Below are positions 18,385 through 27,773 of a stretch of DNA of 64,000 nt, one piece after another. Below the pieces are notes generated by a model that was not told the DNA's origin, did not search any database, and saw only the letters and a program-made list of their open reading frames with translations. Source of the stretch: Flavobacterium luteolum (GTDB taxonomy: Bacteria > Bacteroidota > Bacteroidia > Flavobacteriales > Flavobacteriaceae); contig NZ_CP114286.1 in assembly GCF_027111275.1 (NCBI RefSeq), positions 744,001-808,000 on the forward strand. Direction: 5' to 3'. The translations under genes and the position numbers were made by a program. Every line of letters begins with the position of its first letter. Within the stretch, counting starts at the first letter, position 1.

Positions 18385-21300
18385 ATGAAAAAATTACTCT
18401 TTATTTCAGTGTTGTTTTTGTGCATTCAAGCAGCATTTGGACAAGCAAAAACAGTTACTGGAACAGTAAAAAGCAAAGCAGACGGAATTCCAATTCCTGG
18501 AGTCAGCGTAGTTATTCAGGGAACAAATAACGGTACTACAACTGACTTTGATGGGCACTACAGTATTTCTGTAGCACCGGGACGAACTCTAAACTTTAGT
18601 TACATGGGTTACGAAACCCAATCTATTAAAGTGGAGAGCCAACAGAAAATAGATGTTGGCCTTTCAGAAAGCACTTCGAAACTAGACGAAGTTGTTGTTG
18701 TAGGTTTTGCCTCTCAGAAAAAAGCTAATCTTACGGGAGCGGTTGCAAAAGTAGATGTAAAAAAAGCTCTAGGAAGTGTGCCTATTACTGATATCACAAG
18801 AGGTTTGCAAGGAACAACTCCTGGACTTAATATTACTTTTAATTCTGGTAATATCAGTAAGGGATCAAATGTTAACATTCGTGGAGCTGGAACTATTATA
18901 AATGGAGAAGCTAAAGGATCACCACTTATTTTAGTCGATGGTGTTCCAGGCGAATTGTCGATGCTAAATGCAGAAGACGTAGAATCTATGTCTGTGCTTA
19001 AAGATGCTGCTTCTGCTTCTATTTACGGTGCACGTGCTGCATTTGGAGTTATTTTAATTACTACTAAGAGCGGTAAAAATTCAAAAGGAAAAGTAAGATT
19101 CGCTTATAGCAATAATACAGGTTGGAGCAACCCAATTTCTTTGGTTCAATTTAATGATCCAACTGTAGAGCTTCCCGCAATGATTGATGCGCAGGCTAGA
19201 GCTGGAAATGCGAATCCAGAATCTTTCGGTATGAACTACAAAACATTATTGCCAGGCATCATTAACTGGAAAGAAAAATATGCTGCAACAAGAAATCCAA
19301 ATGACAAAAACATGATCTTAGGAGAAGATTTTGATGTTATTGGAGGAAAAGAATATTTCTACAGAATTTGGAATCCGCATGATGAAATGTTAAAAAAGAA
19401 TGCGGTACAAACACTTCATAATTTATCAGCTCAAGGTTCTTTGAGCGACAAAAGTTCATTTATTGTTTCGTTAGGACTTTCTAATCAAGATGGTGTAATG
19501 AAAATCAATAATGAAACCAACCAAAGATTCAATCTTAATCTTGGTATGACAACGGAGTTAGCAAGCTGGCTTACTGGAGATTTTAAAGTATTGGGAACTT
19601 TCCAAGAATATGATTCTCCTTTTAATTACTACAACAATGGTATTGATACTGCTGGTAACGGATATTTTGGGTACTATATGCGTTGGGGTTCTTATTTCCC
19701 TTATGGAACTTATAATGGAACTTACTTTAGACATGCGCCTGGTTATATGGCAAACGCATCTCAAAACGAAAGTAAATCAAATGATATGAGGATAAGCGGA
19801 AGACTTACTGCTCAAATCACAAAAGACTTTAATATCGTTGGAGAATATAGCTTTAATACCAATTTTTCAAGCCTAAAAATGAATGGTGGTCAAGTACCGC
19901 TTTGGGACTGGTGGACAAGTGCTGCTGATTTAGTTGCCGGAAAACCTACTTCAATGGAAACTGCCAACGATTTTGTTGCGCAAGCGAAAACATCTTACAC
20001 TAGAAACGTAGCCAATATCTTTGGAAATTATACTAAGACATTAGGAGAAAATCACAACTTCAAAGTATTAGGTGGTTTGAATACAGAATGGTACGATCAA
20101 GAAAGAACTTATGCTCGTAGAAATACACTTTTGGACAAAACCAAACCAGAATTTAACTTAGCTATTGGCGACCAATTTACTTCGCCTCTTGTTGCTAATG
20201 ACATTCTAAATCCTGGTTTATCAAGATATGCAATTGCAGGATTTTTTGCACGTGTAAATTACGATTACAAAGGTAAATATCTATTGGAGGTAAACGGACG
20301 TTATGATGGTTCGTCAAAATTCCCTACTAATGAGCAATGGGGATTCTTCCCTTCTGCTTCTGTTGGATATAGAATTTCAGAAGAGAGCTTTATGGAAGGA
20401 ACAAAAAGCTGGTTAAATGATTTGAAAATTCGTGGATCTATTGGTTCAATCGGAAATCAAAATATTGCCAACAATGCCTTTTTACCAGTTATGACTAACG
20501 TTACTACTAACCCTAACCCATATTGGATCGGTAGTGGTACAACTATTCCTCCGACTGTTAATCAGCCAACAAATGTTGACCCGAATTTAACTTGGGAAAA
20601 GGTAACTACTCAAGATATTGGTATTGATATTAGAATATTTAGCATGTTAGGTTTAACATTTGATTACTACCAACGTGATACAAAAGGAATGTTAGCTCCA
20701 GGAAAAACACTTCCAGGTTCATTTGGTCAGGCTGCTGCCAACACAAACTCTGGAAACTTAAGAACGAGAGGTTGGGAACTTGCTCTTAACTTTAATAAAC
20801 AAATCAACAAAGACATCAGTGTTTACGCAGATCTTACGCTTTCAGACAATACTACAGAAGTAACAGAATGGAACAACTCTGCTAAGTTAATCAGTACTTC
20901 ATCTTTTTACTCAGGTCAAAAATTGGGTGAAATCTGGGGATTGGAAACAGACCGATTAATTCAAACAACAGATCAAATTGATGCGACAGGATTAATAGTA
21001 AACGGTATTGATTATAAAAATATAAGAAGTGGAGCGTTTAAATTTGGCCCTGGAGATGTAATGTATAAAGATTTAGATGGAGACGGGGTAATCTCAAGAG
21101 GTGACGGAACAGCTCTTAAACCTGGAGATTTAAAAGTTATTGGTAACACTACACCTCGCTACCAATATGGAGTTCGTTTAGGTGGTGCTTTATACGGATT
21201 TGATATTGATGCTTTCTTCCAAGGAGTTGGAAAACGTGACTACTGGACAACTTCAGACTTAGTATTGCCTTTCTACAACAGAACAGATGCTATGTATCAG

Positions 21301-21669
21301 AACCAAAATGATTACTGGACAGCAGAAAATACAGATGCCTATTTCCCTAATCCATACCCTGGACATGCAACTAATGCTTTTGGAACTTATGCGCCTGGAT
21401 CAAACAATTTTGTGGCACAAACTCGTTATTTATTAGATATGTCTTATTTACGTTTAAAATCGATGACTCTTGGATATACTTTCCCAAAAAGTATTTCTCA
21501 AAAGGCTGGATTTGATAAAATTAGACCATACGTTTCAGGTTTCAACTTAGCTACTTGGAAAAGCAGTAAATTACCGGTAGACCCTGAAATTAATGAAAGT
21601 GAATCAATGTGGGGAAGAACTTTCCCTTACTCTAAAACATGGTCGGTTGGTATACAACTTGCGTTTTAA
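18385..21669 (+). CDS. SusC/RagA-type TonB-linked outer membrane transporter (muropeptide locus)
   Basis: Outer-membrane importer of 1094 residues. It has a signal peptide (MKKLLFISVLFLCIQAAFGQ), a carboxypeptidase-D-like domain (about 23-100; VTGTVKSKADGIPIPGVSV), a TonB-box region with LDEVVVVGF, a plug containing the SusC signature LVDGVPGELSMLNAEDVESM and SVLKDAASASIYGARAAFG, and a large barrel to the C-terminus. It is followed 32 bp later by its SusD partner. Given the downstream NamZ, MurQ and NagZ genes, the likely cargo is peptidoglycan fragments or MurNAc-containing disaccharides; this is inferred from context. It is the first gene of the plus-strand operon, divergent from the DeoR regulator. 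Confidence 0.95.
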   Translation: MKKLLFISVLFLCIQAAFGQAKTVTGTVKSKADGIPIPGVSVVIQGTNNGTTTDFDGHYSISVAPGRTLNFSYMGYETQSIKVESQQKIDVGLSESTSKLDEVVVVGFASQKKANLTGAVAKVDVKKALGSVPITDITRGLQGTTPGLNITFNSGNISKGSNVNIRGAGTIINGEAKGSPLILVDGVPGELSMLNAEDVESMSVLKDAASASIYGARAAFGVILITTKSGKNSKGKVRFAYSNNTGWSNPISLVQFNDPTVELPAMIDAQARAGNANPESFGMNYKTLLPGIINWKEKYAATRNPNDKNMILGEDFDVIGGKEYFYRIWNPHDEMLKKNAVQTLHNLSAQGSLSDKSSFIVSLGLSNQDGVMKINNETNQRFNLNLGMTTELASWLTGDFKVLGTFQEYDSPFNYYNNGIDTAGNGYFGYYMRWGSYFPYGTYNGTYFRHAPGYMANASQNESKSNDMRISGRLTAQITKDFNIVGEYSFNTNFSSLKMNGGQVPLWDWWTSAADLVAGKPTSMETANDFVAQAKTSYTRNVANIFGNYTKTLGENHNFKVLGGLNTEWYDQERTYARRNTLLDKTKPEFNLAIGDQFTSPLVANDILNPGLSRYAIAGFFARVNYDYKGKYLLEVNGRYDGSSKFPTNEQWGFFPSASVGYRISEESFMEGTKSWLNDLKIRGSIGSIGNQNIANNAFLPVMTNVTTNPNPYWIGSGTTIPPTVNQPTNVDPNLTWEKVTTQDIGIDIRIFSMLGLTFDYYQRDTKGMLAPGKTLPGSFGQAAANTNSGNLRTRGWELALNFNKQINKDISVYADLTLSDNTTEVTEWNNSAKLISTSSFYSGQKLGEIWGLETDRLIQTTDQIDATGLIVNGIDYKNIRSGAFKFGPGDVMYKDLDGDGVISRGDGTALKPGDLKVIGNTTPRYQYGVRLGGALYGFDIDAFFQGVGKRDYWTTSDLVLPFYNRTDAMYQNQNDYWTAENTDAYFPNPYPGHATNAFGTYAPGSNNFVAQTRYLLDMSYLRLKSMTLGYTFPKSISQKAGFDKIRPYVSGFNLATWKSSKLPVDPEINESESMWGRTFPYSKTWSVGIQLAF

Positions 21670-21701
21670 TAAAGGTATTTAAAAATCAAAAATTAATTAA
21701 G

Positions 21702-23438
21702 ATGAGAAAATTAATCATAAACTCTAAGATAAAACTATCAGTTGCCTTGCTAACTTTTGCAAGTCTAACTGTTAGCTGTTCAGATTTTTTGGATACACCT
21801 CCGGAAGATGTATTCACTGACAACAATTTTTGGACTTCAGAAAATAACGTAAAAACATTTTCTTGGTTGAACTATAATACCTTTAATGGATACGGAAATA
21901 ATGCTGGTACTACCGCTGATTTTTACTTTCATGCTTCTGCAACAGGTTTAATAGATGACAACTTGGCGATGAACGTTTTCACGAACTTTCTAACAGCTCC
22001 AAATGCAACTAACTCAAACTGGAATGAGTATTACACTTTGATTCGTCGTTGCAATCTTATGTTAGAAAGAGTGCCAAATGTTCCTATGGATCAGACAAAG
22101 AAAAATCACTACATAGGTGTTGCTAAGTTCTTTAGAGCTCACACTTATTTTCGTTTAGCACAGCAGTTTGGCGATGTACCATACACAGACCAATATTTAG
22201 CTCAAAGCGATGCAAATGTCTACAAACCTGCTTTATCTAGAGCAGAAGTAATAGACAATGTAATTAAAGACTTAGAAGAAGCGATTCCGTTGTTATTAAA
22301 TGTTGATGATAGCAATGTAACGGTAAACAAATATACTGCTTATGCATTATTAAGCCGAGTATGTTTGGGTGAAGGTACTTACAGAAAATACAATTTGGGT
22401 CAGAATGGAAATGCGTATCTTCAGAAAGCTAAAGATGCTTCTTTAGCCGTAATGAATAACAACGCTTACAAATTAAACACAGATTGGAAATCTCTTTACA
22501 ATTCTGTTGAATTATTAGGAAATACTGAAGTAATCTTAACAAAAAGATACATAAAAGGTGTTTTAGGAAACGGAATCCAAGCCTACACTAATACATCTAC
22601 TGTTCAAAACGGATTAACAAAATTTGCTGCAGAAAGCTATGTAACTACTAACGGATTGCCTATTAAACAAACTGGCAATGCTCAATATTTAGGAGACAAC
22701 ACTATTGCAAATACTTTTGCTAACAGAGATCCAAGATTTGCTAAAGCTTTCAGTACAGCAGATTATGCTTACTCTGACAAACCTTATAACGGTTTAACCT
22801 CTATAACAGGTTATGTATTCCAATTGTATAATAATCCTGCTACTACAGGTACAGAGGTTACCACAATTGGACAAAATCAAATTGACGCTCCAGTTTTCAC
22901 ACTAAGCGAAGTTTATTTGAATTATGCTGAAGCATGTGCAGAATTAGGAACAATTACTACTGCAGATCTAAATTTATCACTTAACAAAGTTCGTACACGT
23001 GCTGGAATTGCAACTTTGACTACAGATGGTGCAAGCGCAAGTGCAAACGGCGTTCAGATAGATGACCCGCAAAGAACAGCTTCATTAGAACAAATTTCAG
23101 GAATTGTGAATCCAATTATTTGGGAGATTCGTCGTGAGCGTAGAATCGAGTTTATGGCTTGGACTACAATGAGAAAAGAAGATCTTATGCGTTGGAAAAA
23201 AGGAGATTATTTGGATACTAATTCTAATCCAGATGTTATTTTAGGAGCTAGAATAATGGCTTTAATAGGAACTAACTCTAAAACAAAAGTAAACGCACAA
23301 GGATATGTAATTCCTTATGCAGCTGGTGTATCAAGATTATTTATATCACCAAAAAATTACTTGAGTGCAATTCCGACAAATGATATCAATTTATACGCTG
23401 CAGAAGGTGTAGAATTGAAACAAAACCCAGGCTGGTAA
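21702..23438 (+). CDS. SusD/RagB-type surface glycan-binding lipoprotein
   Basis: Surface lipoprotein of about 578 residues that caps the preceding SusC barrel and binds the oligosaccharide. I chose the ATG at 21702 because it starts a proper lipoprotein signal peptide, with lipobox ASLTVSC followed by SDFLDTPPEDVF; an upstream in-frame start would overlap susC and lack a signal sequence. The tetratricopeptide-type SusD region is evident from KFFRAHTYFRLAQQFGDVPY and the C-terminal IWEIRRERRIEFMAW. Specificity cannot be read from sequence; the operon suggests cell-wall amino sugars. A strong hairpin follows its stop codon and may reduce expression of the downstream genes. Confidence 0.95.
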   Translation: MRKLIINSKIKLSVALLTFASLTVSCSDFLDTPPEDVFTDNNFWTSENNVKTFSWLNYNTFNGYGNNAGTTADFYFHASATGLIDDNLAMNVFTNFLTAPNATNSNWNEYYTLIRRCNLMLERVPNVPMDQTKKNHYIGVAKFFRAHTYFRLAQQFGDVPYTDQYLAQSDANVYKPALSRAEVIDNVIKDLEEAIPLLLNVDDSNVTVNKYTAYALLSRVCLGEGTYRKYNLGQNGNAYLQKAKDASLAVMNNNAYKLNTDWKSLYNSVELLGNTEVILTKRYIKGVLGNGIQAYTNTSTVQNGLTKFAAESYVTTNGLPIKQTGNAQYLGDNTIANTFANRDPRFAKAFSTADYAYSDKPYNGLTSITGYVFQLYNNPATTGTEVTTIGQNQIDAPVFTLSEVYLNYAEACAELGTITTADLNLSLNKVRTRAGIATLTTDGASASANGVQIDDPQRTASLEQISGIVNPIIWEIRRERRIEFMAWTTMRKEDLMRWKKGDYLDTNSNPDVILGARIMALIGTNSKTKVNAQGYVIPYAAGVSRLFISPKNYLSAIPTNDINLYAAEGVELKQNPGW

Positions 23439-23471
23439 TTAGGTAAAAACTAAAATACCACATCTAATACA

Positions 23472-23504
23472 ACTGCCTCCGACGTGAGACTTTTCGGAGG
23501 CAGT
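23472..23504 (+). terminator. Strong hairpin after susD (partial terminator or mRNA processing element)
   Basis: Perfect 11-bp arms ACTGCCTCCGA and TCGGAGGCAGT with an 11-nt loop lie 33 bp after the susD stop. The following sequence is AT-rich but has no clean T run, so it may attenuate or stabilise the susCD message rather than end it. The rest of the 254-bp gap before namZ has no gene. Confidence 0.6.
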
Positions 23505-23692
23505 ATTTAAAATACTCTTTTTAGACGCATTGTGACCAATAAAAAGACCAAATAGAAAAATTAATCCTGATTCATGCAGGTTATATCTTGTTAGTTTTTA
23601 GATTCCCCAAATCTGCCTTAAACATTCATATACTCCGATAAAATATTAATTTTATTAGTGCAATTCGTCTTTAACTAATAACTGTATTTAAA

Positions 23693-24895
23693 ATGATAAA
23701 ATTTATAGCAAAAAGTGCTTTTGTTACAGCATTTCTGTTTCATGCTACGTCATATTCGGCAACCATTCAGCCCAATAAAACCGATATTTTAGCAGAAATC
23801 AATAACACTGTTATAAAAACTGGAGCTGACAATTACGAAAAATATCTTCCGCTATTAAAAGATAAAAAAGTCGGAATTGTTACCAATCAGACTGGAATTT
23901 TATCCAACAAGACCCATGTCGTTGATTTTTTATTGGAGAAAAAAATTGCTGTTCAGACTATTTTTGCTCCCGAGCACGGATTTAGAGGAACAGCCGATGC
24001 CGGCGAACATGTTGTTGATGGAAAAGATCAGAAAACAGGCTTGCCGATTATTTCGCTTTATGGCGACAATAAAAAGCCAAAACCAGCGCAGTTATCTGGA
24101 ATTGATGTCATGATTTTTGACCTCCAAGATGTAGGCGCACGATTCTATACCTACATTTCTTCTTTGCATTATGTAATGGAAGCTTGTGCCGAAAATAACG
24201 TTCCACTAATTGTTTTTGATCGTCCAAATCCAAATGGCTCTATCGTCGACGGACCGCTTTTAGAAAAAGAATTTACCAGTTTTGTTGGCATGCACCCTAT
24301 TCCGCTTTTGCACGGAATGACAATCGGTGAATATGCTAAAATGGTAAATGGAGAAAAATGGCTAAAAGATGGCGCTCAATGTAAACTAACGGTTATTCCT
24401 TGTGTCGATTACAGCAGAACAATGCCATACAGTTTATTGGTAAAACCATCTCCGAATTTACCAAATGACCAGTCTATAAATTTATATGCAAGTTTATGTC
24501 TTTTTGAAGGAACAAATGTGAGTATGGGACGCGGAACTGAAAAACAATTTCAAATTTACGGTTCTCCCTATTTAACCAAAACCAATTTCAGTTTTACTCC
24601 AAAACCCAATTTTGGCGCAAAAGATCCTTTATACAATGGAAAAGAATGTTTTGGCGAAGATTTGACTGCTTATCCGAAATTGAAACAATTAGAACTGAAA
24701 TGGCTTATTAAAGCGTATCAGAATACGAGCGATAAAACAAAATTCTTCAATGCATTTTTTACCAAACTGGCAGGAACAAAAAAATTACAGCAGCAAATTG
24801 AAAGCGGCGCTTCTGAAACTCAGATAAGACAATCTTGGCAAAAAGATCTTGAAGCTTTCAAAAAAATGCGAACAAAATATCTGATTTATAAATAA
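23693..24895 (+). CDS. namZ: Exo-beta-N-acetylmuramidase NamZ (GH171, DUF1343)
   Basis: Releases MurNAc from the non-reducing end of peptidoglycan fragments. The 400-residue protein has a signal peptide (about 22 residues) and the DUF1343 domain, with KDKKVGIVTNQTGI, the hallmark FAPEHGFRGTADAGE near residues 91-105, DLQDVGARFYTYISSLHYVM, VFDRPNPNG and GRGTEKQF. The family was characterised in Bacillus subtilis (product of ybbC) and in Tannerella forsythia. It therefore acts in the periplasm on material brought in by the SusC/D pair. With NagZ and MurQ downstream it defines this locus as a MurNAc utilisation pathway; the order parallels the B. subtilis murQ-amiE-nagZ-namZ region. Confidence 0.93.
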   Translation: MIKFIAKSAFVTAFLFHATSYSATIQPNKTDILAEINNTVIKTGADNYEKYLPLLKDKKVGIVTNQTGILSNKTHVVDFLLEKKIAVQTIFAPEHGFRGTADAGEHVVDGKDQKTGLPIISLYGDNKKPKPAQLSGIDVMIFDLQDVGARFYTYISSLHYVMEACAENNVPLIVFDRPNPNGSIVDGPLLEKEFTSFVGMHPIPLLHGMTIGEYAKMVNGEKWLKDGAQCKLTVIPCVDYSRTMPYSLLVKPSPNLPNDQSINLYASLCLFEGTNVSMGRGTEKQFQIYGSPYLTKTNFSFTPKPNFGAKDPLYNGKECFGEDLTAYPKLKQLELKWLIKAYQNTSDKTKFFNAFFTKLAGTKKLQQQIESGASETQIRQSWQKDLEAFKKMRTKYLIYK

Positions 24896-24935
24896 TATTT
24901 CTAATTCAGTTCCCTTAGACTTAATTTTTTAAACA

Positions 24936-25087
24936 ATAGAAACATAGACTTTGATAGACTTACACAAAAGCGTTTCATTAGCATAAACACACACATATAT
25001 ATTGCTATGCAGAAATGTAGTTCTCTTTGGTTTGCTTTTTAAAGATTGGTTACCTTTTTAAACAAAAATCAAAACCTGTGTTTCTAT
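24936..25087. repeat. Intergenic element bounded by ATAGAAACA / TGTTTCTAT arms
   Basis: The 297-bp gap between namZ and murQ holds no gene. It contains 9-bp inverted arms at 24936-24944 and 25079-25087 enclosing AT-rich sequence, with ATAGACTT repeated twice inside the left end. It looks like one of the dispersed elements common between Flavobacterium genes. I see no clear promoter or terminator. Confidence 0.45.
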
Positions 25088-25192
25088 GTTTTAAAATTAA
25101 ATTCCATTATAGAAAAAACAGCAACCTATTAATGTAAAATAGAGATCCTGAAATTGAAAAATTTTAGTTTCAACAATCAAAAAAAAAGAAAA

Positions 25193-26020
25193 ATGAAAAA
25201 TAAAAATCCTGAAACTGAACAAGAATCTTTGTACAAAGACTTGGATCAAATGAGCGTGAAAGAACTTCTTACAAACATTAATACAGAAGACAAAAAAGTT
25301 CCGCATATTATTGAAGAGCAAATTCCTAAAATAGAAAAACTGGTTAAAGCCATTGTAAAAAAAATGCAATTGGGCGGAAGATTATTTTATATCGGAGCTG
25401 GAACTTCTGGGAGAATCGGAATTTTAGATGCATCGGAGTGTCCGCCAACTTTTGGCGTTCCGCATGATATGATTATCGGAATTATTGCTGGTGGAGATAC
25501 TGCCATTAGAAAAGCAGTAGAAAATGCGGAAGATGACACCGAACAAGCTTGGAAAGATCTGGCAAAATTCGAAATTTCAAGCTTAGATATGATTATCGGA
25601 ATTGCTGCTTCCGGCAATACACCTTACGTTTTAGGAGCCCTTAAAAAAGCTAAAGAACACAACATCAAAACAGGAAGTATTTCTTGCATCAGCAACGGAC
25701 TTATCGCTCAAGAAGCCGATTATCCGATTGAGTTAATTGTTGGTCCTGAATTCTTAACAGGAAGTACAAGAATGAAAGCAGGAACAGCTCAAAAATTAAC
25801 TTTGAATATGATCTCTACTTCGGTAATGATCAAATTAGGAAAAGTAAAAGGCAACAAAATGGTTGACATGCAGCTTTCTAACGAAAAACTGGTAAAACGC
25901 GCCATTAAAATGATCATGGAAGAACTTGATTTAGAATATGAGGCAGCCGACGAATTGTTGCAAAAACATAAAAGTGTACGAGCTGTTTTATTAGCGCACA
26001 CTAAAAATCAGGAAAACTAA
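25193..26020 (+). CDS. murQ: N-acetylmuramic acid 6-phosphate etherase MurQ
   Basis: Cytoplasmic lyase that splits the lactyl ether of MurNAc-6-P to give GlcNAc-6-P and D-lactate. It is about 275 residues from the ATG at 25193; an upstream ATG at 25154 adds a Lys/Asn-rich extension I regard as untranslated. The SIS domain is clear: FYIGAGTSGRIGILDASECPPTFG (residues about 60-85, with the catalytic Glu in ASECPP), IGIAASGNTPYV, and GSTRMKAGTAQK near 190-200. It lies between namZ and a sodium symporter. No MurNAc kinase gene is in the operon, although its substrate requires one (or a phosphotransferase uptake system, which is not seen). Confidence 0.96.
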   Translation: MKNKNPETEQESLYKDLDQMSVKELLTNINTEDKKVPHIIEEQIPKIEKLVKAIVKKMQLGGRLFYIGAGTSGRIGILDASECPPTFGVPHDMIIGIIAGGDTAIRKAVENAEDDTEQAWKDLAKFEISSLDMIIGIAASGNTPYVLGALKKAKEHNIKTGSISCISNGLIAQEADYPIELIVGPEFLTGSTRMKAGTAQKLTLNMISTSVMIKLGKVKGNKMVDMQLSNEKLVKRAIKMIMEELDLEYEAADELLQKHKSVRAVLLAHTKNQEN

Positions 26021-26101
26021 AAACCTCACTATCAAAATCTTTTTATAGATTTATACAAATTCAAAAACTGGATAAATTCATTTTTTGGAGTTTTTAACAC
26101 C

Positions 26102-26129
26102 GACCTGACAGACTAAAATCCGTCAGGTC
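26102..26129. repeat. Dispersed CCTGACAG-type palindrome (murQ-symporter gap)
   Basis: GACCTGAC and GTCAGGTC arms around ACTAAAATC-like centre. Related hairpins are at 13170-13196 and 52999-53029, so this is a dispersed family and not a locus-specific operator. Confidence 0.6.
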
Positions 26130-26190
26130 AATTAAAAAATCTTCCTGATTTGAATTATTTTAAAAAACCAAAAATCACCAAAACTATAAA

Positions 26191-27699
26191 ATGACACCAA
26201 GTACCATTCTTCTCCTTATTATCATTTATTTCGGAACATTGTTCTATATATCGCACAGAGTCAGCAGAAAAGACAGCGGAAATGAAGCCTTTTTTACTGC
26301 CAATAAAAATTCAAAATGGTATTTAGTGGCTTTCGGAATGATCGGAACTGCTCTTTCTGGAGTAACTTTTATCTCTGTTCCTGGAGAAGTTGGCGCGCCA
26401 AGCGGTGAGCAATTTAAATATTTTCAGTTTGTTTTAGGAAATGCACTTGGATTTATTGTCATTACAAAACTTTTATTGCCTTTATACTATAGAATGAATC
26501 TAACATCGATTTATGGATATATAGAGCAAAGAATGGGCTTTTTCAGCTACAAAACAGCAGCTTCTATTTTTCTAATCAGCCGAACGATAAGTTCTGCTTT
26601 CAGATTGTATTTGGTCGTGATCGTTTTACAGCGTTTTGTGTTCGATTTTTATCATATTCCTTTTGCGTTTACTGTTTTAATTTCATTGCTGTTAATCTTC
26701 TCTTACACATATAGAGGCGGACTAAAAACAATTATTATTACAGATACTTTACAGACTTTCTTTTTGGTAACTTCTGTTTTTCTTACTATTTATTTCATCT
26801 GTGATCGTATGGATTTAACTGCCATCAGCGCATTTGAAGAAGTAAAAAACAGTAATTATTCTAAGATCTTTTTCTTTGATGATTTTATGGGAAGTAAATT
26901 CCATTTTGTAAAACAAATTTTGGGTGGAATGTTCGTAACTATCGCTATGACTGGTCTAGATCAAGATTTAATGCAAAAAAACTTGAGCTGTAAAAACATT
27001 GGCGAAGCACAGAAAAACATGTTCACTTTTACAGGAATATTTGTTATCATTAATATTTTCTTTTTGAGTGTTGGAGCGTTATTATATATCTATGCAAACA
27101 AAAACGGAATCGCTGTTCCAACCGATTTAGTTACCGGAAAACCAAGAACCGATTTACTTTTTCCTGAAATTGCACTAAATCACTTAGCACTTGTTCCCGC
27201 AATTGTATTTTTATTGGGAATTATTGCTGCCACTTTTGCAACTACCGATTCTGCCTTAACAGCCTTAACAACTTCTTTTTGCGTTGACTTTTTAGGCATG
27301 GACAAAGCAGAAAACAGCCATAAGAAAAACACGGTAAGAATCAGACATTTAGTGCATATCAGTTTTTCTGTTTTAGTCTTTTTTATCATCCTGATTTTCA
27401 ACTCAATCAATGACAGTTCTGTAGTCGGAATGATTTTTAAAGTTGCCTCTTATACTTACGGTCCATTGTTAGGATTATACGCTTTTGGTTTATTCCAAAA
27501 ATCAAGACATGTAAACGATAAACTGGTTCCATTTATCTGCTTGCTTTCTCCATTATTCACTTATTTCATCAATGAATATTCTAAAGTTTTATTCGCAGGA
27601 TATGTTTTTGATAATGAATTAATTATACTAAACGGATTAATTACTTATTTAGGATTATTTATAACCAGTTCACGCAGTGAAAAAGAAATAAGTTTCTAA
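26191..27699 (+). CDS. Sodium:solute symporter (SSS family), probable MurNAc/amino-sugar importer
   Basis: Inner-membrane transporter of 502 residues with about 13 hydrophobic segments and the SSS pattern YLVAFGMIGTALSGVTFISV (sodium-site helix, about residues 50-70), SYTYRGGLKTIIITDTLQ (about 170-190) and ATFATTDSALTALTTSF (about 350-365). Located between murQ and nagZ, it most likely carries MurNAc, GlcNAc or a related sugar from periplasm to cytoplasm, comparable in role to the MurT transporter described in Tannerella forsythia. Because symport delivers unphosphorylated sugar, a cytoplasmic kinase is needed before MurQ can act. The substrate is inferred from neighbours only. Confidence 0.9.
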   Translation: MTPSTILLLIIIYFGTLFYISHRVSRKDSGNEAFFTANKNSKWYLVAFGMIGTALSGVTFISVPGEVGAPSGEQFKYFQFVLGNALGFIVITKLLLPLYYRMNLTSIYGYIEQRMGFFSYKTAASIFLISRTISSAFRLYLVVIVLQRFVFDFYHIPFAFTVLISLLLIFSYTYRGGLKTIIITDTLQTFFLVTSVFLTIYFICDRMDLTAISAFEEVKNSNYSKIFFFDDFMGSKFHFVKQILGGMFVTIAMTGLDQDLMQKNLSCKNIGEAQKNMFTFTGIFVIINIFFLSVGALLYIYANKNGIAVPTDLVTGKPRTDLLFPEIALNHLALVPAIVFLLGIIAATFATTDSALTALTTSFCVDFLGMDKAENSHKKNTVRIRHLVHISFSVLVFFIILIFNSINDSSVVGMIFKVASYTYGPLLGLYAFGLFQKSRHVNDKLVPFICLLSPLFTYFINEYSKVLFAGYVFDNELIILNGLITYLGLFITSSRSEKEISF

Positions 27700-27720
27700 T
27701 TCAGCTTAATACTATTGATG

Positions 27721-27759
27721 AATCAATTTGAATTTAAATACATTAAACTCAAATTGATT
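27721..27759 (+). other. Perfect 11-bp inverted repeat just before nagZ
   Basis: AATCAATTTGA and TCAAATTGATT with a 17-nt loop lie 14 bp before the nagZ ATG, inside the operon. It may be an mRNA hairpin that tunes translation of the fusion enzyme, or an operator for an internal promoter; the sequence does not decide. Confidence 0.5.
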
Positions 27760-27773
27760 CTTAAAAAAATGAT

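Noticed and set aside
21639..21701. Upstream start for the first SusD protein
   Set aside because: It overlaps the susC end and places a non-signal extension before the lipoprotein signal peptide; the ATG at 21702 is the proper start.
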